The translations under genes and the position numbers were made by a program. This document shows positions 1 through 9,171 of a stretch of DNA of 33,516 nt, one piece after another. This stretch comes from Prorocentrum cordatum (taxonomy: Eukaryota; Sar; Dinophyceae; Prorocentrales; Prorocentraceae). The DNA lies in NCBI GenBank assembly GCA_963575745.1, contig CAUYUJ010015826.1, positions 670,001-703,516 on the forward strand, written 5' to 3'. Position 1 is the stretch's first letter. Every line of letters starts with the position of its first letter. The notes beneath the pieces are model-generated. The model did not search any database. It saw only the letters and a program-made list of their open reading frames with translations, and was not told the DNA's origin.

Positions 1-696
1 GGGGCGACTCCAACATCAGCGCGACGTCGCGCGTCTCGCCGTGCATCACGGCAGCGCGCCACCGATGCATGTGGCAGCAGGGGCACAGGCTGCCGCAAGA
101 ATGAGGAGTGGTGGACCTGGTGCGGCCATTGCAAGAAACCGCCGGTCCTCGTCCAAGCTCGTCCTACTTGTGGTGGCGGCGGCGGCGCACATCGCTTCCA
201 GAGACGCCCACCGAGCCGCGACCGTGACGGCGGCCGTGGCTGCCCACCCTGGCGCGAGGCGACAGGCGGTGCCTCGGCCAGCGCACGCTCGGCGTCTGGG
301 AGCCGAGGCGCAGGCAGCCGCCGAGTGCGCTTCTCCAGCGCCCTCGCCCTCGTGCCAGCGGGCGAGGACCCAGAGGAGTCAAAACTCGTCCAGCTGCTGG
401 AGCTGATCCGCCTCAGCGGCGGCGGGCCCGAGGCCGCCAATCACCAAACGAAACTGGATAAGGTCAGGGCTCAACGCGTGGCCAGGCCCTTGTCCGTGGA
501 CGAAGCATGCAAGGCCAAGGAGGCAGCGGCGGAGGCGCTCCAGGAAGCCCGCTCCACGGCCTCGCGGGCTTCACTGCGCAGTCTCGAAGAAAGTATGGGC
601 GCTGGCAGGGCTGACTCCGCCATCGTATTTAACTCAGCTGACGTACTCGATGCGTCGCAGGATTTGAATGTTCTGACGCCTACTCACGATGCCTAG
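1..696 (+). CDS. 3' part of an uncharacterised ORF, open at window edge
   Basis: The frame starting at base 1 is open for 231 codons and stops with TAG at 694-696; the true start lies outside the window or upstream of a splice site. Around residues 30-50 there is a Cys/Trp cluster (C-G-S..C-R-K then WTWCGHCKKP, then T-C-G) that recalls a RanBP2-like or zinc-knuckle finger but lacks a clean CxxC end. It is followed by a Gly/Arg-rich linker. The last ~110 residues are Ala/Glu/Lys-rich and likely helical (for example EACKAKEAAAEALQEA). From 325 on, codons end mostly in G or C, which supports coding. Finger plus helical segment is a layout I associate with ORF1-like proteins of dinoflagellate LINEs, but this is inference. 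It may equally be a fragment of a host gene. No function is assigned. Confidence 0.4.
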   Translation, partial: GATPTSARRRASRRASRQRATDACGSRGTGCRKNEEWWTWCGHCKKPPVLVQARPTCGGGGGAHRFQRRPPSRDRDGGRGCPPWREATGGASASARSASGSRGAGSRRVRFSSALALVPAGEDPEESKLVQLLELIRLSGGGPEAANHQTKLDKVRAQRVARPLSVDEACKAKEAAAEALQEARSTASRASLRSLEESMGAGRADSAIVFNSADVLDASQDLNVLTPTHDA

Positions 697-805
697 GCGA
701 ACCCAACTTACACGCCCCCTCCCCCGCCAGGGCCATCGACCGTGGACTTCTCGCCCACTTCGCCCAACGCCCGCGGGGGGTAACCTTTGCAGGCAAAGGC
801 CACAG

Positions 806-850
806 TGGAAAGTGTATTACGGAATGCTCAACGCTTGCTCAGGGGAATTC
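806..850. repeat. Left 45-bp direct repeat of element copy A
   Basis: This 45-bp segment recurs at 1996-2040 with three mismatches. The two copies exactly bracket a 1.15-kb element whose second copy elsewhere has different flanks. It therefore behaves like a long target-site duplication. The element-proximal end reads GGGGAATTC. Confidence 0.75.
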
Positions 851-1995
851 TTTACGCTTCGCGTATCCCCACCAGCCCATCTCACAGCAGCAACTCTTGC
901 GAAGCATGCCGACAGTTGTGTTTTTCAGGCGTGTGTCCGCTTGGCCCCGCATATCTCCCCTGTTCCTTGTTCCTCCCGCCTCCTTGTACATCCTCCTTGG
1001 GGGGGAGCGGGAGAAGGACGAGGCGGAGGAGGAGGGAGAGAGAGCGCTCCTCGTGATTTGAGTCGTTTGGGGTTTCTCGTCCTGGTGTGAGTCGTTCGGG
1101 CCCTTCTTCCTGGTGTGAGTCGTTCGGGCTCTTCGTGGTGTGAGTCGTTCGGGCTCTTCGTCCTGGTGTGAGTCGTTCGGGCTTCTCGTGGTGTGAGTTG
1201 TTCGGGCCCCTCATCCTGGTGTGAGTCGTTCGGGCCCCCCCTCCTGGTGTGACTCGTTCGGGCTCCTCGTGGTGTGAGTCGTTCGGGGCCCGCGTCGTGG
1301 TGTGAGTCGTTCGGGCTCCTCGTGGTGTGAGTCGTTCGGGCGCCTCGTCCTGGTGTGAGTCGTTCGGGCCCTTCCTTGTGGTGTGAGTCGTTCGGGCTCT
1401 TCGTGGTGTGAGTCGTTCGGGCCCCTCGTCCTGGTGTGAGTCGTTCGGGCTCCTCGTGGGGCCTCTTGGGGGCCTCTTGGAGCTCTTGGGGCCTCTTGGG
1501 GGCCTCTTGGGGGCCTCTTGGGGGCCTCTTGGGGGCCTCTTGGAGCCTCTTGGGGCCTCTTGGGCGCCTCTTGGAGGCCTCTTGGGGACCTCTTGGGGCC
1601 TCTTGGGGGCCTCTTGGGGGCCTCTTGGAGGCCTCTTGGGAGCCTCCTGGGGGCCTCTTGGGGCCATCTTGGGGCCTCTTGCGACTTCCTCAGAAGCGCA
1701 GATGAGCGCTGCCCCCTGAGAAGGAGAAAATGAGCCCAACACCTTTGTAAAATCAAGGATTTTGCTATGAGGGAAGATGAGCGCGGCCCCCTCAGAAGGC
1801 CAAAATGGGGCCAACACCCTAGTAAAATCAATGTTTTTGGCTTCGAAGACGAGCTGAGGCGCCAAACTCCCTCCCTCCCCCCTCTCCAGGCCCAGGGGGA
1901 GGGGGTAGGGGGAGGGGTAAACCCCTCCCCGATCGGGAAGAAGGGGGGTTGAGGACAGAGAGAGCTCGCTAAACCACTCACGCCCAAAGGGCTGG
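851..1995. mobile_element. ~1.15-kb dispersed element, copy A
   Basis: This is a near-relative of 7285-8492. It starts TTTACGCTTCGCG and ends CGCCCAAAGGGC(tgg). In order it holds: a ~200-bp unique head; a CT/GA-rich stretch; an array of 25/28-bp units built on GTGTGAGTCGTTCGGG (about 1086-1455); an array of 12-bp GGGGGCCTCTTG units (about 1457-1685); two to three 75-bp units starting GATGAGCGC at 1701, 1776 and 1849; and a G-rich tail. A 327-codon minus-strand ORF (882-1865) spans it. No transposase or polymerase is visible, so it is non-autonomous or a transcribed repeat gene. The direct repeats on each side suggest insertion as a unit. The class is unknown; variable, long duplications fit target-primed insertion better than a cut-and-paste transposon. 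Confidence 0.65.
1457..1685. repeat. 12-bp minisatellite, GGGGGCCTCTTG type
   Basis: Tandem, slightly degenerate 12-13-bp units inside element copy A. The same motif family recurs at 7868-8105, 12785-13070 (inverse), 19246-19500 (inverse, CAGGAGGCCC variant), 19795-19955 (inverse), 21415-21750 and 22640-22820. Confidence 0.8.
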
Positions 1996-2040
1996 TGGAA
2001 CGTGTATTACGGAATGCTCAACGCTTGCGGAGGGGAATTC
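1996..2040. repeat. Right 45-bp direct repeat of element copy A
   Basis: Partner of 806-850 with three mismatches in 45 bp (one near the left end, a TC/GG pair near the right). It joins directly to the GC-rich region that follows, so the empty site can be reconstructed by removing 851-2040. Confidence 0.75.
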
Positions 2041-3420
2041 CTGCAGTCGGTGATTCATGGGCCTCGCAAAGGTCAGGGCGCGCGCTGCCCTGGGGCCCTC
2101 GACCTCGCGTTTCGAAGTCTGCGGGGGGGAATTCCTGCCGGCGCCCTGACCATGGCCGGAGGTGCACCTCGGGGGCGTCCAGTCCCCCCAATTCTCCCGG
2201 CTACGTTGTGTCCTCGTGGCCCCCTGCAGCGCGCGGGTCGCTCGCCGCGCGCGGTGGAGCAGGTTCGCGCCCTCGAGTCTCGACGCGCGGTTTCCGCGCG
2301 CGGCTTCGCCCGCCCGGGCCCTCGCGTTGCCTCCGCCTCGCGACTTCGCGCCGCCGGCCCCGAGATTGCGCCCCGTGGATCCCGCCAGATCGACAACTGC
2401 AGCGCGGCCGCGCAGGGCGTTCCTGGCCGCGGCCCCTACCCGGGGGGCCGCGCGACGGGCAACCTCGCGCCCTTGTCCGTTGTCGCGCAACAGCGCGTGG
2501 TTGAGCTGAGAGACTGGATTGAAACGTTCGCCGCGCAACAGCTCTCCGCCGCGCAGAGAACCGTCGCCACCAACGCATCCGACGCCGCCGTTTTGCGATC
2601 GCGTCTTATAGAGAGACTGCAGGCGATTATCGAATCACCCATCTCGACCGCAAGGTCAGTGCTCACGCGACGGCCCGATCGATTTCAGCGCGGGCAGGGC
2701 CGCTTCGAATTCACTTCTGTCAAGGTCGACCCGGCGCGCCTCGAGGCCAATCGCCTCGCGGTGCGAGCTCGCAACGACTCGCGAGCTCGACGCACCGGCC
2801 CTCGCGCTGGCCGCCCCGGGCCCGGCTCCCACTCGAGCTTCGAGACGTGGTTTCAGCCCCGGGAACCACCCGGCGCTCCGAGACCCGCGACGCCCTGCAA
2901 TTCCTCCGCGGGAAGCTTTGCCAAGCAGAGAACGCTTTCAATCGGCGCTTCAAAGACGCCCCCGCGTCGCGCAGCCACTCTTGCGCCGCGCGCCAGAGTC
3001 TTCGCGCTCGAACAGGCCGCGACAGCGCCGCGCGCGGTGGGGGCCCAGACTGGCCAGCTGTGCGCCGCTTCGGTGGACCCCCGCCCCCTCGGCAACTGAG
3101 GCTCAGAATTTGCGGGCGGCGGCGGGCCGCGCGCAACGGCAGTTTCGCGAAGCCCCGCTAGCCGAGGGGGGCGGCCTGGCGGCGCGGGCAACAGAGTTTC
3201 AAACCCGCCCGGCGACGCAATCACAGCAATTTCTCGATTTACGATCAACCATGTCTGAACCAACCTCTCAAGTCAAAAGGCAGCGTTCTCGCGCAACGAA
3301 GCCCGCCGCGGAGATTCGCGCGAGGGTCGAGGGGCTCTGGGGGCGCGTGGGCCAGCTCCAATGGAATCGCGCCCGCGTAGCACACGCTGCGCAGCACCGC
3401 CCGCGTTGACCGCGCGAGGG
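2041..3420 (+). other. GC-rich region with coding-like fragments in three frames
   Basis: No gene can be named here. One frame is open from 2002 to 3099 (365 codons); its stretch around 2494-2660 reads like a helical protein (ELRDWIETFAAQQLSAAQ). A second frame reads well near 2890-2960 (ETRDALQFLRGKLCQAENAF). A third reads well from about 3098 to 3400 (AQNLRAAAGRAQRQFREAP; AAEIRARVEGLWGRVGQLQ). Plausible segments that move between frames suggest a decayed coding sequence, a spliced gene, or assembly indels. Very high GC also lengthens chance ORFs, so this is only a lead. Confidence 0.25.
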
Positions 3421-3721
3421 GCCCAGGCGCCTAAGCAGCGCCACCGGCATAGCACGCCGGAGCACGCAGGCTGGCCAGGGCCCATCGCCCGCCCTCGCCA
3501 AACGCACTGCCCGAACGGCTGCGCCCGCCGCTCTGGCGGATGACCCGCCCAAGGACGACGCGCGCGAGGCTGCGAGTTGCCGGGTCCGCCCCCTGTTGCC
3601 CGCGTTTCCGCGGCCGCAAGTCCACGGTGCATCGCCGGCGGGTCTCCAATCGCGGCCCCGGCCGTGGTCGAATAATCCGAATTACTCACGGCGCGCTACC
3701 TCCCTAAAATCACCCAGGTAG

Positions 3722-4027
3722 ATGAACGGCAACAGAAAAGACATGAGGTTTTTTTGCAGTGCCTCAGGGAAGCCCGCCGCAGCCCGCAGATGCATCTGCG
3801 CCGCTGAGGAACCTGGCATGACGTTGGAAGACCTACGCGACAGTTGGGGCCCCGAGGGTTTCCGCTGCAAGCTCGCAGCTGCGCTCGCAGAAGTCCTCTA
3901 CATCGAGTCGCGCCAGGGCGTCGCGCCGTTGCAGAAAACAGACCACCGACAGGGGCGCCGATTCGAGAGCACAAATTTCAGTCGCTTATCTTGCGCCCCT
4001 ATGATTTTGAGGATGCCGATGGCATAA
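3722..4027 (+). other. Uncharacterised short ORF
   Basis: A 101-codon frame starts with ATG at 3722 and stops at 4025-4027. Its middle part reads like a folded protein (GMTLEDLRDSWGPEGFRC then LAAALAEVLYIESRQG). Two Cys residues lie just before it. No domain is recognised. It sits between the GC-rich decayed-looking region and a homopolymer C tract and has no visible promoter or splice context. It could be an exon or a chance ORF; the reading frame is only moderately convincing. Confidence 0.2.
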
Positions 4028-4124
4028 TTCATGGCCGCGAACGCATTCGCGCGCTACGCCTGCGCGACGCAGACCTCAATGCGTTTGTCTGACCGGGGCC
4101 GTTCATTTTTTGAGCTCCGCGAAT

Positions 4125-4126
<2 letters not shown>

Positions 4127-4160
<34 letters not shown>
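4127..4160. repeat. Poly-C tract, 34 bases
   Basis: An uninterrupted run of 34 C residues, followed by a short CG-alternating stretch. The length in an assembly is unreliable. Confidence 0.95.
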
Positions 4161-4263
4161 TTCGCGCGCGCGCGGGATGTCCTATTCTGCGCCCAGATGC
4201 GCCCTCAGTGTGCGAATCTATGGTAGTTTACATCCAGGCTCCGAGAAGCGCCCCTGAGAGACG

Positions 4264-5394
4264 TTGCGCTCGGCTTCACAAGCGAGCCAATACTACCATC
4301 GAGCTACGCCGACTTTGACGGCATCAATGTGGACTCGAGAGCGCTCCACTATCATTGCAGCGAGTGCGTCTGCAAGGGGCCCGCGGAAACAACTCTGCGC
4401 TGCCTTCAGCAAGGGCAAATTCACGAAGGGAGCCATGCGCAGGTTAATGCGTACCAGATCGGGCATGCGCGTGCTCTCCCGCCCACCGGGCAGTTCCGCC
4501 AAACAACGACACTGGTCCCCGCGACGTGCCATTTTGCCGCATTCCATTGTAAGGACGGTGTCCTGTCCTTGCGGCGATCGCTGCAAGCGCCTCCACATGC
4601 AAAGCTGCCGCCATTACAGGACCGGCACCTGTTTCGAGGGCAACCAGCGCACGTGCCCCCGCGTCAACTCCGGTCACGAAACCCCGCCTCGGAGTCCGAG
4701 CCGCCCGCTTACCCCACGGCCGTCGCGAAGTCCAGGGGTCGCCGATTCTCGGGCCGCGGCCGCTACCCTTCCCGCAGTCCAGCGGGCGCCTGCCGACCCA
4801 ATCGCGACTGTCGCGGTCGTCGCAAGAGTCGCGGACCCCCTCTTGCGACCTCCGCCGCCAATCCCGCGACTCGCCGCGCGCCCCGCCTCGTTTGCAGTCA
4901 GTCCTGGGATTCGCGGCGCGCTTCGCCGCGCAGTCGACCCCCGTCCAAGGGCCCCCGCGGTCGCGCCAGCGGTCGCAGCCAGCTTCGCTTCTCGGGGGCA
5001 AGGCGGCGGTCGTTCACCCGGCCCACGTCGCGGACGACAGCGCGGCCCAGCGCGCCGAATCAAGGATGTCGCGCTTGCCGCCAGGCCGACCAAGCGCAAG
5101 CGGCGCGCCGTCTCTTGGAACCTCGATCGCGGAGTTCGGCCCCCCCCTCGTCGGGCGACGCGGCCACCGCTGTCGCGGCGTCGCTTGGGGGGGGGGGCCA
5201 GCCCAAGGGCCCCCCCCAAAGGGTGCAGAGCGCCCCTTGCGTATCCATCCATCCTTGGGCCAGGGGAGTTGGCGCTCAGGTCCCATCGGGCCGCCCTTGC
5301 TCGGGCACTGCGACCAGCGCGACGGCTGCGGGGGCGACGTTCACTGCAGACCCACTTGGGCTGCGAAAGTGCAGTTGACACTGGACATGCTTGA
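4264..5394 (+). other. ORF with CCCH-like zinc-finger stretch
   Basis: A 376-codon frame. At 4574-4606 it reads CPCGDRCKRLH, which fits the C-x5-C-x3-H half of a CCCH finger. Immediately after, at 4606-4677, it reads CRHYRTGTC..C..H, a C-x7-C-x7-C-x6-H arrangement that resembles a second, degenerate finger. After the fingers the sequence is Pro/Arg/Ser-rich in two frames, as in many RNA-binding proteins, but GC-rich DNA produces such composition by chance. An upstream Cys pair (CHFAAFHC) lies in another frame, hinting at a frameshift or splice. If real it would be a nucleic-acid-binding protein or retroelement gag-like product. The start codon is not supported. Confidence 0.3.
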
Positions 5395-5770
5395 CGTCGA
5401 CCGCGACGCCGGGCGCGACCGCGTCGAGAGCCAGCTCTAGCGCCGTGCTGGGGATTTCCACCCCGAATCGGCCGCGGCGCTGCGCTTCGCCCACTGTTGC
5501 CGCGCGCGCGGTTGGCCACGCGGTGCCCGCGTCGAGCGCGGGCCCATATTCGGGCGTTGCTGCGCATGCAGTGGCGTGGCGGCGATCCCGCGGCAGCGGG
5601 AGGGGCCGTGGTGGAGTTTCATGCGGCTTGGTCCACCCCCCCACCGCTCCACGCCAACCGGCGCCCAAGGCAGAAGGCTGACTTGCGGCGTTGCTGCGGC
5701 CCTCTTTGACCTCCACGGCGCCTTCGCTGGGCGAGGTCGCCTGCCTGTAAGCGTCGCGCGGCCCGCCCAC
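5276..5770 (-). other. Competing ORFs on both strands, uncharacterised
   Basis: On the minus strand a 164-codon frame ends in a protein-like segment (FGVEIPSTALELALDAVAPG and onward) with mostly G/C-ending codons. On the plus strand the same DNA holds the end of another frame, finishing DMLDVDRDAGRDRVESQL before TAG at 5438-5440, with almost all codons ending in G or C. Both cannot easily be coding. The plus-strand reading would be a C-terminal exon. No family is recognised for either. Confidence 0.2.
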
Positions 5771-5879
5771 GTGGGCCTGTCACACTTTGCGGGCCACCGC
5801 GGCCGCGCGTTCGCCCTGAGACGACAGTTCGCTTGCGCAGTGTGCAGCGATCCTCCTCGTTCTTCCTTTTGCCTAGTCT

Positions 5880-6035
5880 TCCTCCCTGCTCTCTCCTCCT
5901 CCCCCGCCTCCTCCTCCCCCCTTTTCTTCTTCTTCCTCCTCCTCCTCTTCCTCCTCCTCCTCCTCCTCCTCCTCCTCCTCCTCCTCCTCCTCCTCCTCCT
6001 CCTCCGCCTCTCCCTCATCCTCCTCCTCCTTTCCC
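5880..6035. repeat. CTC microsatellite
   Basis: Interrupted CT-rich sequence with a pure CTC block at about 5952-6005. On the opposite strand it encodes poly-Glu, which explains long ORFs here. Confidence 0.95.
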
Positions 6036-6082
6036 GCCCACTTCTTCAGCGCGCTCGCCGCTGCCCAAGGGGGTGGTGGAGG

Positions 6083-6190
6083 GAGGATGCAAACACAGTC
6101 CTTTCGGAGCACTGTTCCAGGTCCAGCCAGCAAAGGTCGTCTTCACCGCCGAGCAGAGGCAGAGGACTCCCGCGATCCTTCTTGTGGCGG
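6083..6190 (+). other. Possible exon between CTC tracts
   Basis: Between two polypyrimidine tracts one plus frame reads FGALFQVQPAKVVFTAEQRQ with mainly G/C-ending codons. The flanking CTC tracts could serve as polypyrimidine tracts. No clear splice sites were chosen and no domain is recognised. Confidence 0.2.
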
Positions 6191-6235
6191 GAGGAGGATG
6201 GGGGTGGAGGGTTTCTCCGAAGGGTTTAGGCGAGC

Positions 6236-6503
6236 CGTCCTCCTCCTCCTCCTCCTTTTTGTTCCTCCTCCTCCCCCCTCCTAGTCCTCCTCCTCCTCCT
6301 CCCTCCTCTCCTTTCCCTCCCCCTCCTCTCCTCCCCTCCTCCTCCTCCTCCATCTCTCCCCTTTCTTCCACCTCCTCCTCCTCCTCCTCCTCCTCCTCCT
6401 CCTTCTCTCCTCCTCCTCCTCCTCCTCCTCCTCCTCCTCCTCCTCCTCCTCCTCCTCATCATCATCATCATCATCATCATGATCATCATCATCATCCTCA
6501 TCG
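6236..6503. repeat. CTC then CAT microsatellite
   Basis: CT-rich sequence with a CTC block at about 6410-6458 that changes to CAT at about 6456-6503. ORFs of Pro, Ser, Leu or His runs here are products of the repeat. Confidence 0.95.
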
Positions 6504-7256
6504 GGTCGCCTATGGCCCTGGGGGAAACCGTGCAGATGGGGGAGAGGAGCGAGTTGATGGGGTGAGGATGAGGGAAGGGAGAGCGAGATGCAGAGCAGCA
6601 GGAGGGCGAGGGCACTTGACCTCGTAGAGCCTGGGCCAGGGGTGGGAGGCCAATGAACAAATTGCGCGAGGACCCCCAGGAACAGCCAGGAACGCCAGGA
6701 ACCCCCGTCGGCTAGGTCGTCTGGGGTTCTTAAGGGTACTCGCAGTACATATTGAATGCTGACAGCTCTAGGCGGACTGGGGACATTCCATCCGTGTTTA
6801 CGGCACGGTGGCGATGATAGTGAGCGAAGCAGGGCGAATGAACGTCCTTCGTGGCTCCATGGATGCCAGACAGCGCAGCGTTCAGTAAAACTTTCAAGCT
6901 GAAAAGGGCGGGCACATCCCGGGCGTTCAGTTTGCTACTTTCTTCATTCCGAGGCTGGGATGTGAAACATGCGGCATGGGAAAGAAGGAGGAGGAGGACG
7001 ACGACGTCAAGCACGATGATGCAGCAAATGAGTAAAGGGAGGCAGATAGGAGGCAGAAGAGGGAGGGGAAGGATTGAGGCGAGACGAATGAGCGGGGATA
7101 ATGAGGAGGAGGAAGAAGAAGAAAAAGATGAGGACCACTGCAAACCCCAGACCCATCAACGATGTTGGAAAACACCCTCATTCCAAGCTCCTTCTTCATT
7201 TCTATTAAGGGAATTGCCCCGTTGGGGGACAACCGTGTGAAATTCTTGAAGCGTAC
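6504..7256. other. No gene recognised
   Basis: Mixed sequence with short Arg/Glu-rich ORFs on both strands (for example 6851-7240 plus, 6730-7143 minus) that follow purine-rich composition at 6980-7130. Nothing here supports a gene or a repeat family. Confidence 0.5.
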
Positions 7257-7284
7257 AAAGCGACAAACACCGTTCTCGAAATTC
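7257..7284. repeat. Left 28-bp direct repeat of element copy B
   Basis: Recurs at 8493-8520 with three mismatches. It is unrelated to the 45-bp repeats around copy A, as expected for target-site duplications at independent insertion sites. Its element-proximal end reads GAAATTC. Confidence 0.75.
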
Positions 7285-8492
7285 TTTACGCTTCGCGTAT
7301 CCCCACCAGCCCATCTCACAGCAGCAACTCTGGCGAAGCATGCCGACAGTCGTGGTTTTCAGCCGTGTGTCCGCTTGGCCCCGCATATCTCCCCTGTTCC
7401 TCCTTCCTCCCGCCTCCTTGTACATCCTCCTTGTGGGGGGAGCGGGAGAAGGACGAGGCGGAGGAGAAGGGAGAGAAAGCGCTCCTCGTGATTTGAGTCG
7501 TTTGGGGTTTCTCGTCCTGGTGTCAGTTGTTCGGGCCCTTCTTCCTGGTGTGAGTCGTTCGGGCTCTTCGTGGTGTGAGTCGTTCGGGCTCTTCGTCCTG
7601 GTGTGAGTCGTTCGGGCTTCTCGTGGTGTGAGTTGTTCGGGCCCCTCATCCTGGTGTGAGTCGTTCGGGCCCCTCCTCCTGGTGTGACTCGTTCGGCTCC
7701 TCGTGGTGTGAGTCGTTCGGGGCCCGCGTTCGGGGCTGTGTGTGAGTCGTTCGTGGTGGGTCGTGGTGTGAGTCGTTCGGGCCCCTCCTTGTGGTGTGAG
7801 TCGTTCGGGCTCTTCGTGGTGTGAGTCGTTCGGGCCCCTCGGCCTGGTGTGAGTCGTTCGGGCTCCTCGTGGGGCCTCTTGGGAGCCTCTTGGAGCCTCT
7901 TGGGCCCTCTGGGGGGCCTCTTGGGGGCCTCTGGGGGGCCTCTTGGGAGCCTCTTGGGGCCTCTTGAGGCCTCTTGGGGGCCTATTGGGGGCATCTTGGG
8001 GGCCTCCTGGGACCGCTTGGGCGCCTCTGGGGGGCCTCTTGGAGGCCTCTTGGGAGCCTCCTGGGGGCCTTTAGGGGGCCATCTTGGCCCCTCTGGGGGG
8101 CTCCTCAGAAGCGCAAGCGAGAGCTGCCCCCCCTGAAAAGGACAAAATGTTGCCAAAACCTGAGTAAAAGCAATGATTTTGCTATGACGGAAGATGAGCG
8201 CGGCCCCCCCAGGACGCCAAAATGGGGCCAAAACCGTAGTAAAATCAATGATTTTGGCTTTAAAGAAGAGCATAGGGGCCAAATTGGGTCCCCCCGTCGG
8301 GGCCAGAATCATCGTGAGGGTCGTCGTTTTTTAGCCCTCCCAGGAGTCGAAAAGGACCCCTCCAACGACCCGCGAAACCCCCTCTCCAGGTCCAGGGGGA
8401 GGGGGTAGGGGGATGGGTAAACCCCTCCCCGAAGGGGAAGAAGGGGGATTGAGAACAGAGAGAGCTCCCTAAACCACTCACGCCCAAAGGGC
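7285..8492. mobile_element. ~1.2-kb dispersed element, copy B
   Basis: Same start (TTTACGCTTCGCG), end (CGCCCAAAGGGC) and internal order as 851-1995: unique head, GTGTGAGTCGTTCGGG array (about 7490-7865), GGGGGCCTCTTG array (about 7868-8105), ~75-bp units and a G-rich tail. The head is nearly identical in the two copies, while the arrays differ in unit number. A minus-strand ORF of 317 codons (7359-8312) parallels the one in copy A. Copy B has an extra ~90 bp before the tail relative to copy A. No enzyme is encoded. Confidence 0.65.
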
Positions 8493-8520
8493 AAAGCTAC
8501 AAACACTGTTCTCGAAATTT
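8493..8520. repeat. Right 28-bp direct repeat of element copy B
   Basis: Partner of 7257-7284; 25 of 28 bases match. It marks the right edge of the element. Confidence 0.75.
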
Positions 8521-8682
8521 CAACGCCACGAGTCAACCTGGCTTGGTGCGTCTTGACGGTCCTAACTCGTGCCAGAACGCCATTCCCAGGACTTCAACAC
8601 CACGAATGAACGTAATCATTGCGCCCTGACAGTATTGAGTCGCTTCAGCACATTCTTTCTGGTACGGTAGCCATGAGAATAA

Positions 8683-8940
8683 GTGAAACTCTGGCGAGTT
8701 TACAAAAACGAATGCTCGTGGCGCTAAGGCGAGAACCACATGCTGAAAAAGGAACCGCCCTCAACCAATGAAACTTCTGCAATTGGTTAAAGTATGTGCG
8801 CGGCGCTAGGGTGAGAGTCACTGTTTGAAAACCACCCGCCCTCAATCAGTGAAACTTTTCCAAATGTTTAAAAGGAATGCGCGGGGCGCTAAGGTGAGAG
8901 CCACGTTTTGAAAACCACCCGCCATCAGTCCGTGAAAGTA
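8683..8940. repeat. ~83-bp tandem repeat, three units
   Basis: Units start at 8683, 8768, 8849 and 8932 with a GTGAAAC-like box. They contain GGCGCTAAGG-like and TTTGAAAACCACCCGCC boxes. A further partial unit with TTTGAAAACCACCCGCC lies at about 11680-11735, on the far side of the 90-bp satellite arrays. Confidence 0.75.
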
Positions 8941-8997
8941 TTCTCCACATGTGTTGTAGGGTTCTGGGCGTATTCTTTGCCGCGTCGCACCCACGTC

Positions 8998-9046
8998 ACA
9001 CACACACACTCACACACACACACAAACAAACACACACACACACACC
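8998..9046. repeat. CA microsatellite, first leader
   Basis: Interrupted (CA)n followed by a CT-rich stretch (9047-9100) that resembles the CT-rich stretch after the second (CA)n at 10254-10310. Confidence 0.95.
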
Positions 9047-9171
9047 TCCCCTCCCTCCTCCTTCTTCTCCTCCTTCACTTTCTTCCTCCACACGTCCCGA
9101 TACGGCCGCACACGCATCATCCACATACACATGACAGGCCATATACAAAGCGTGCGTTTAGGATTCGCAGC

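Noticed and set aside
94-165. WCGHCK in the first ORF, like a protein disulfide isomerase active site
   Set aside because: No thioredoxin fold surrounds it; the neighbouring residues are Gly/Arg-rich with other Cys residues, more like a zinc-binding cluster.
5833-6627. Pro/His-rich ORFs
   Set aside because: Direct translations of CTC and CAT tracts.
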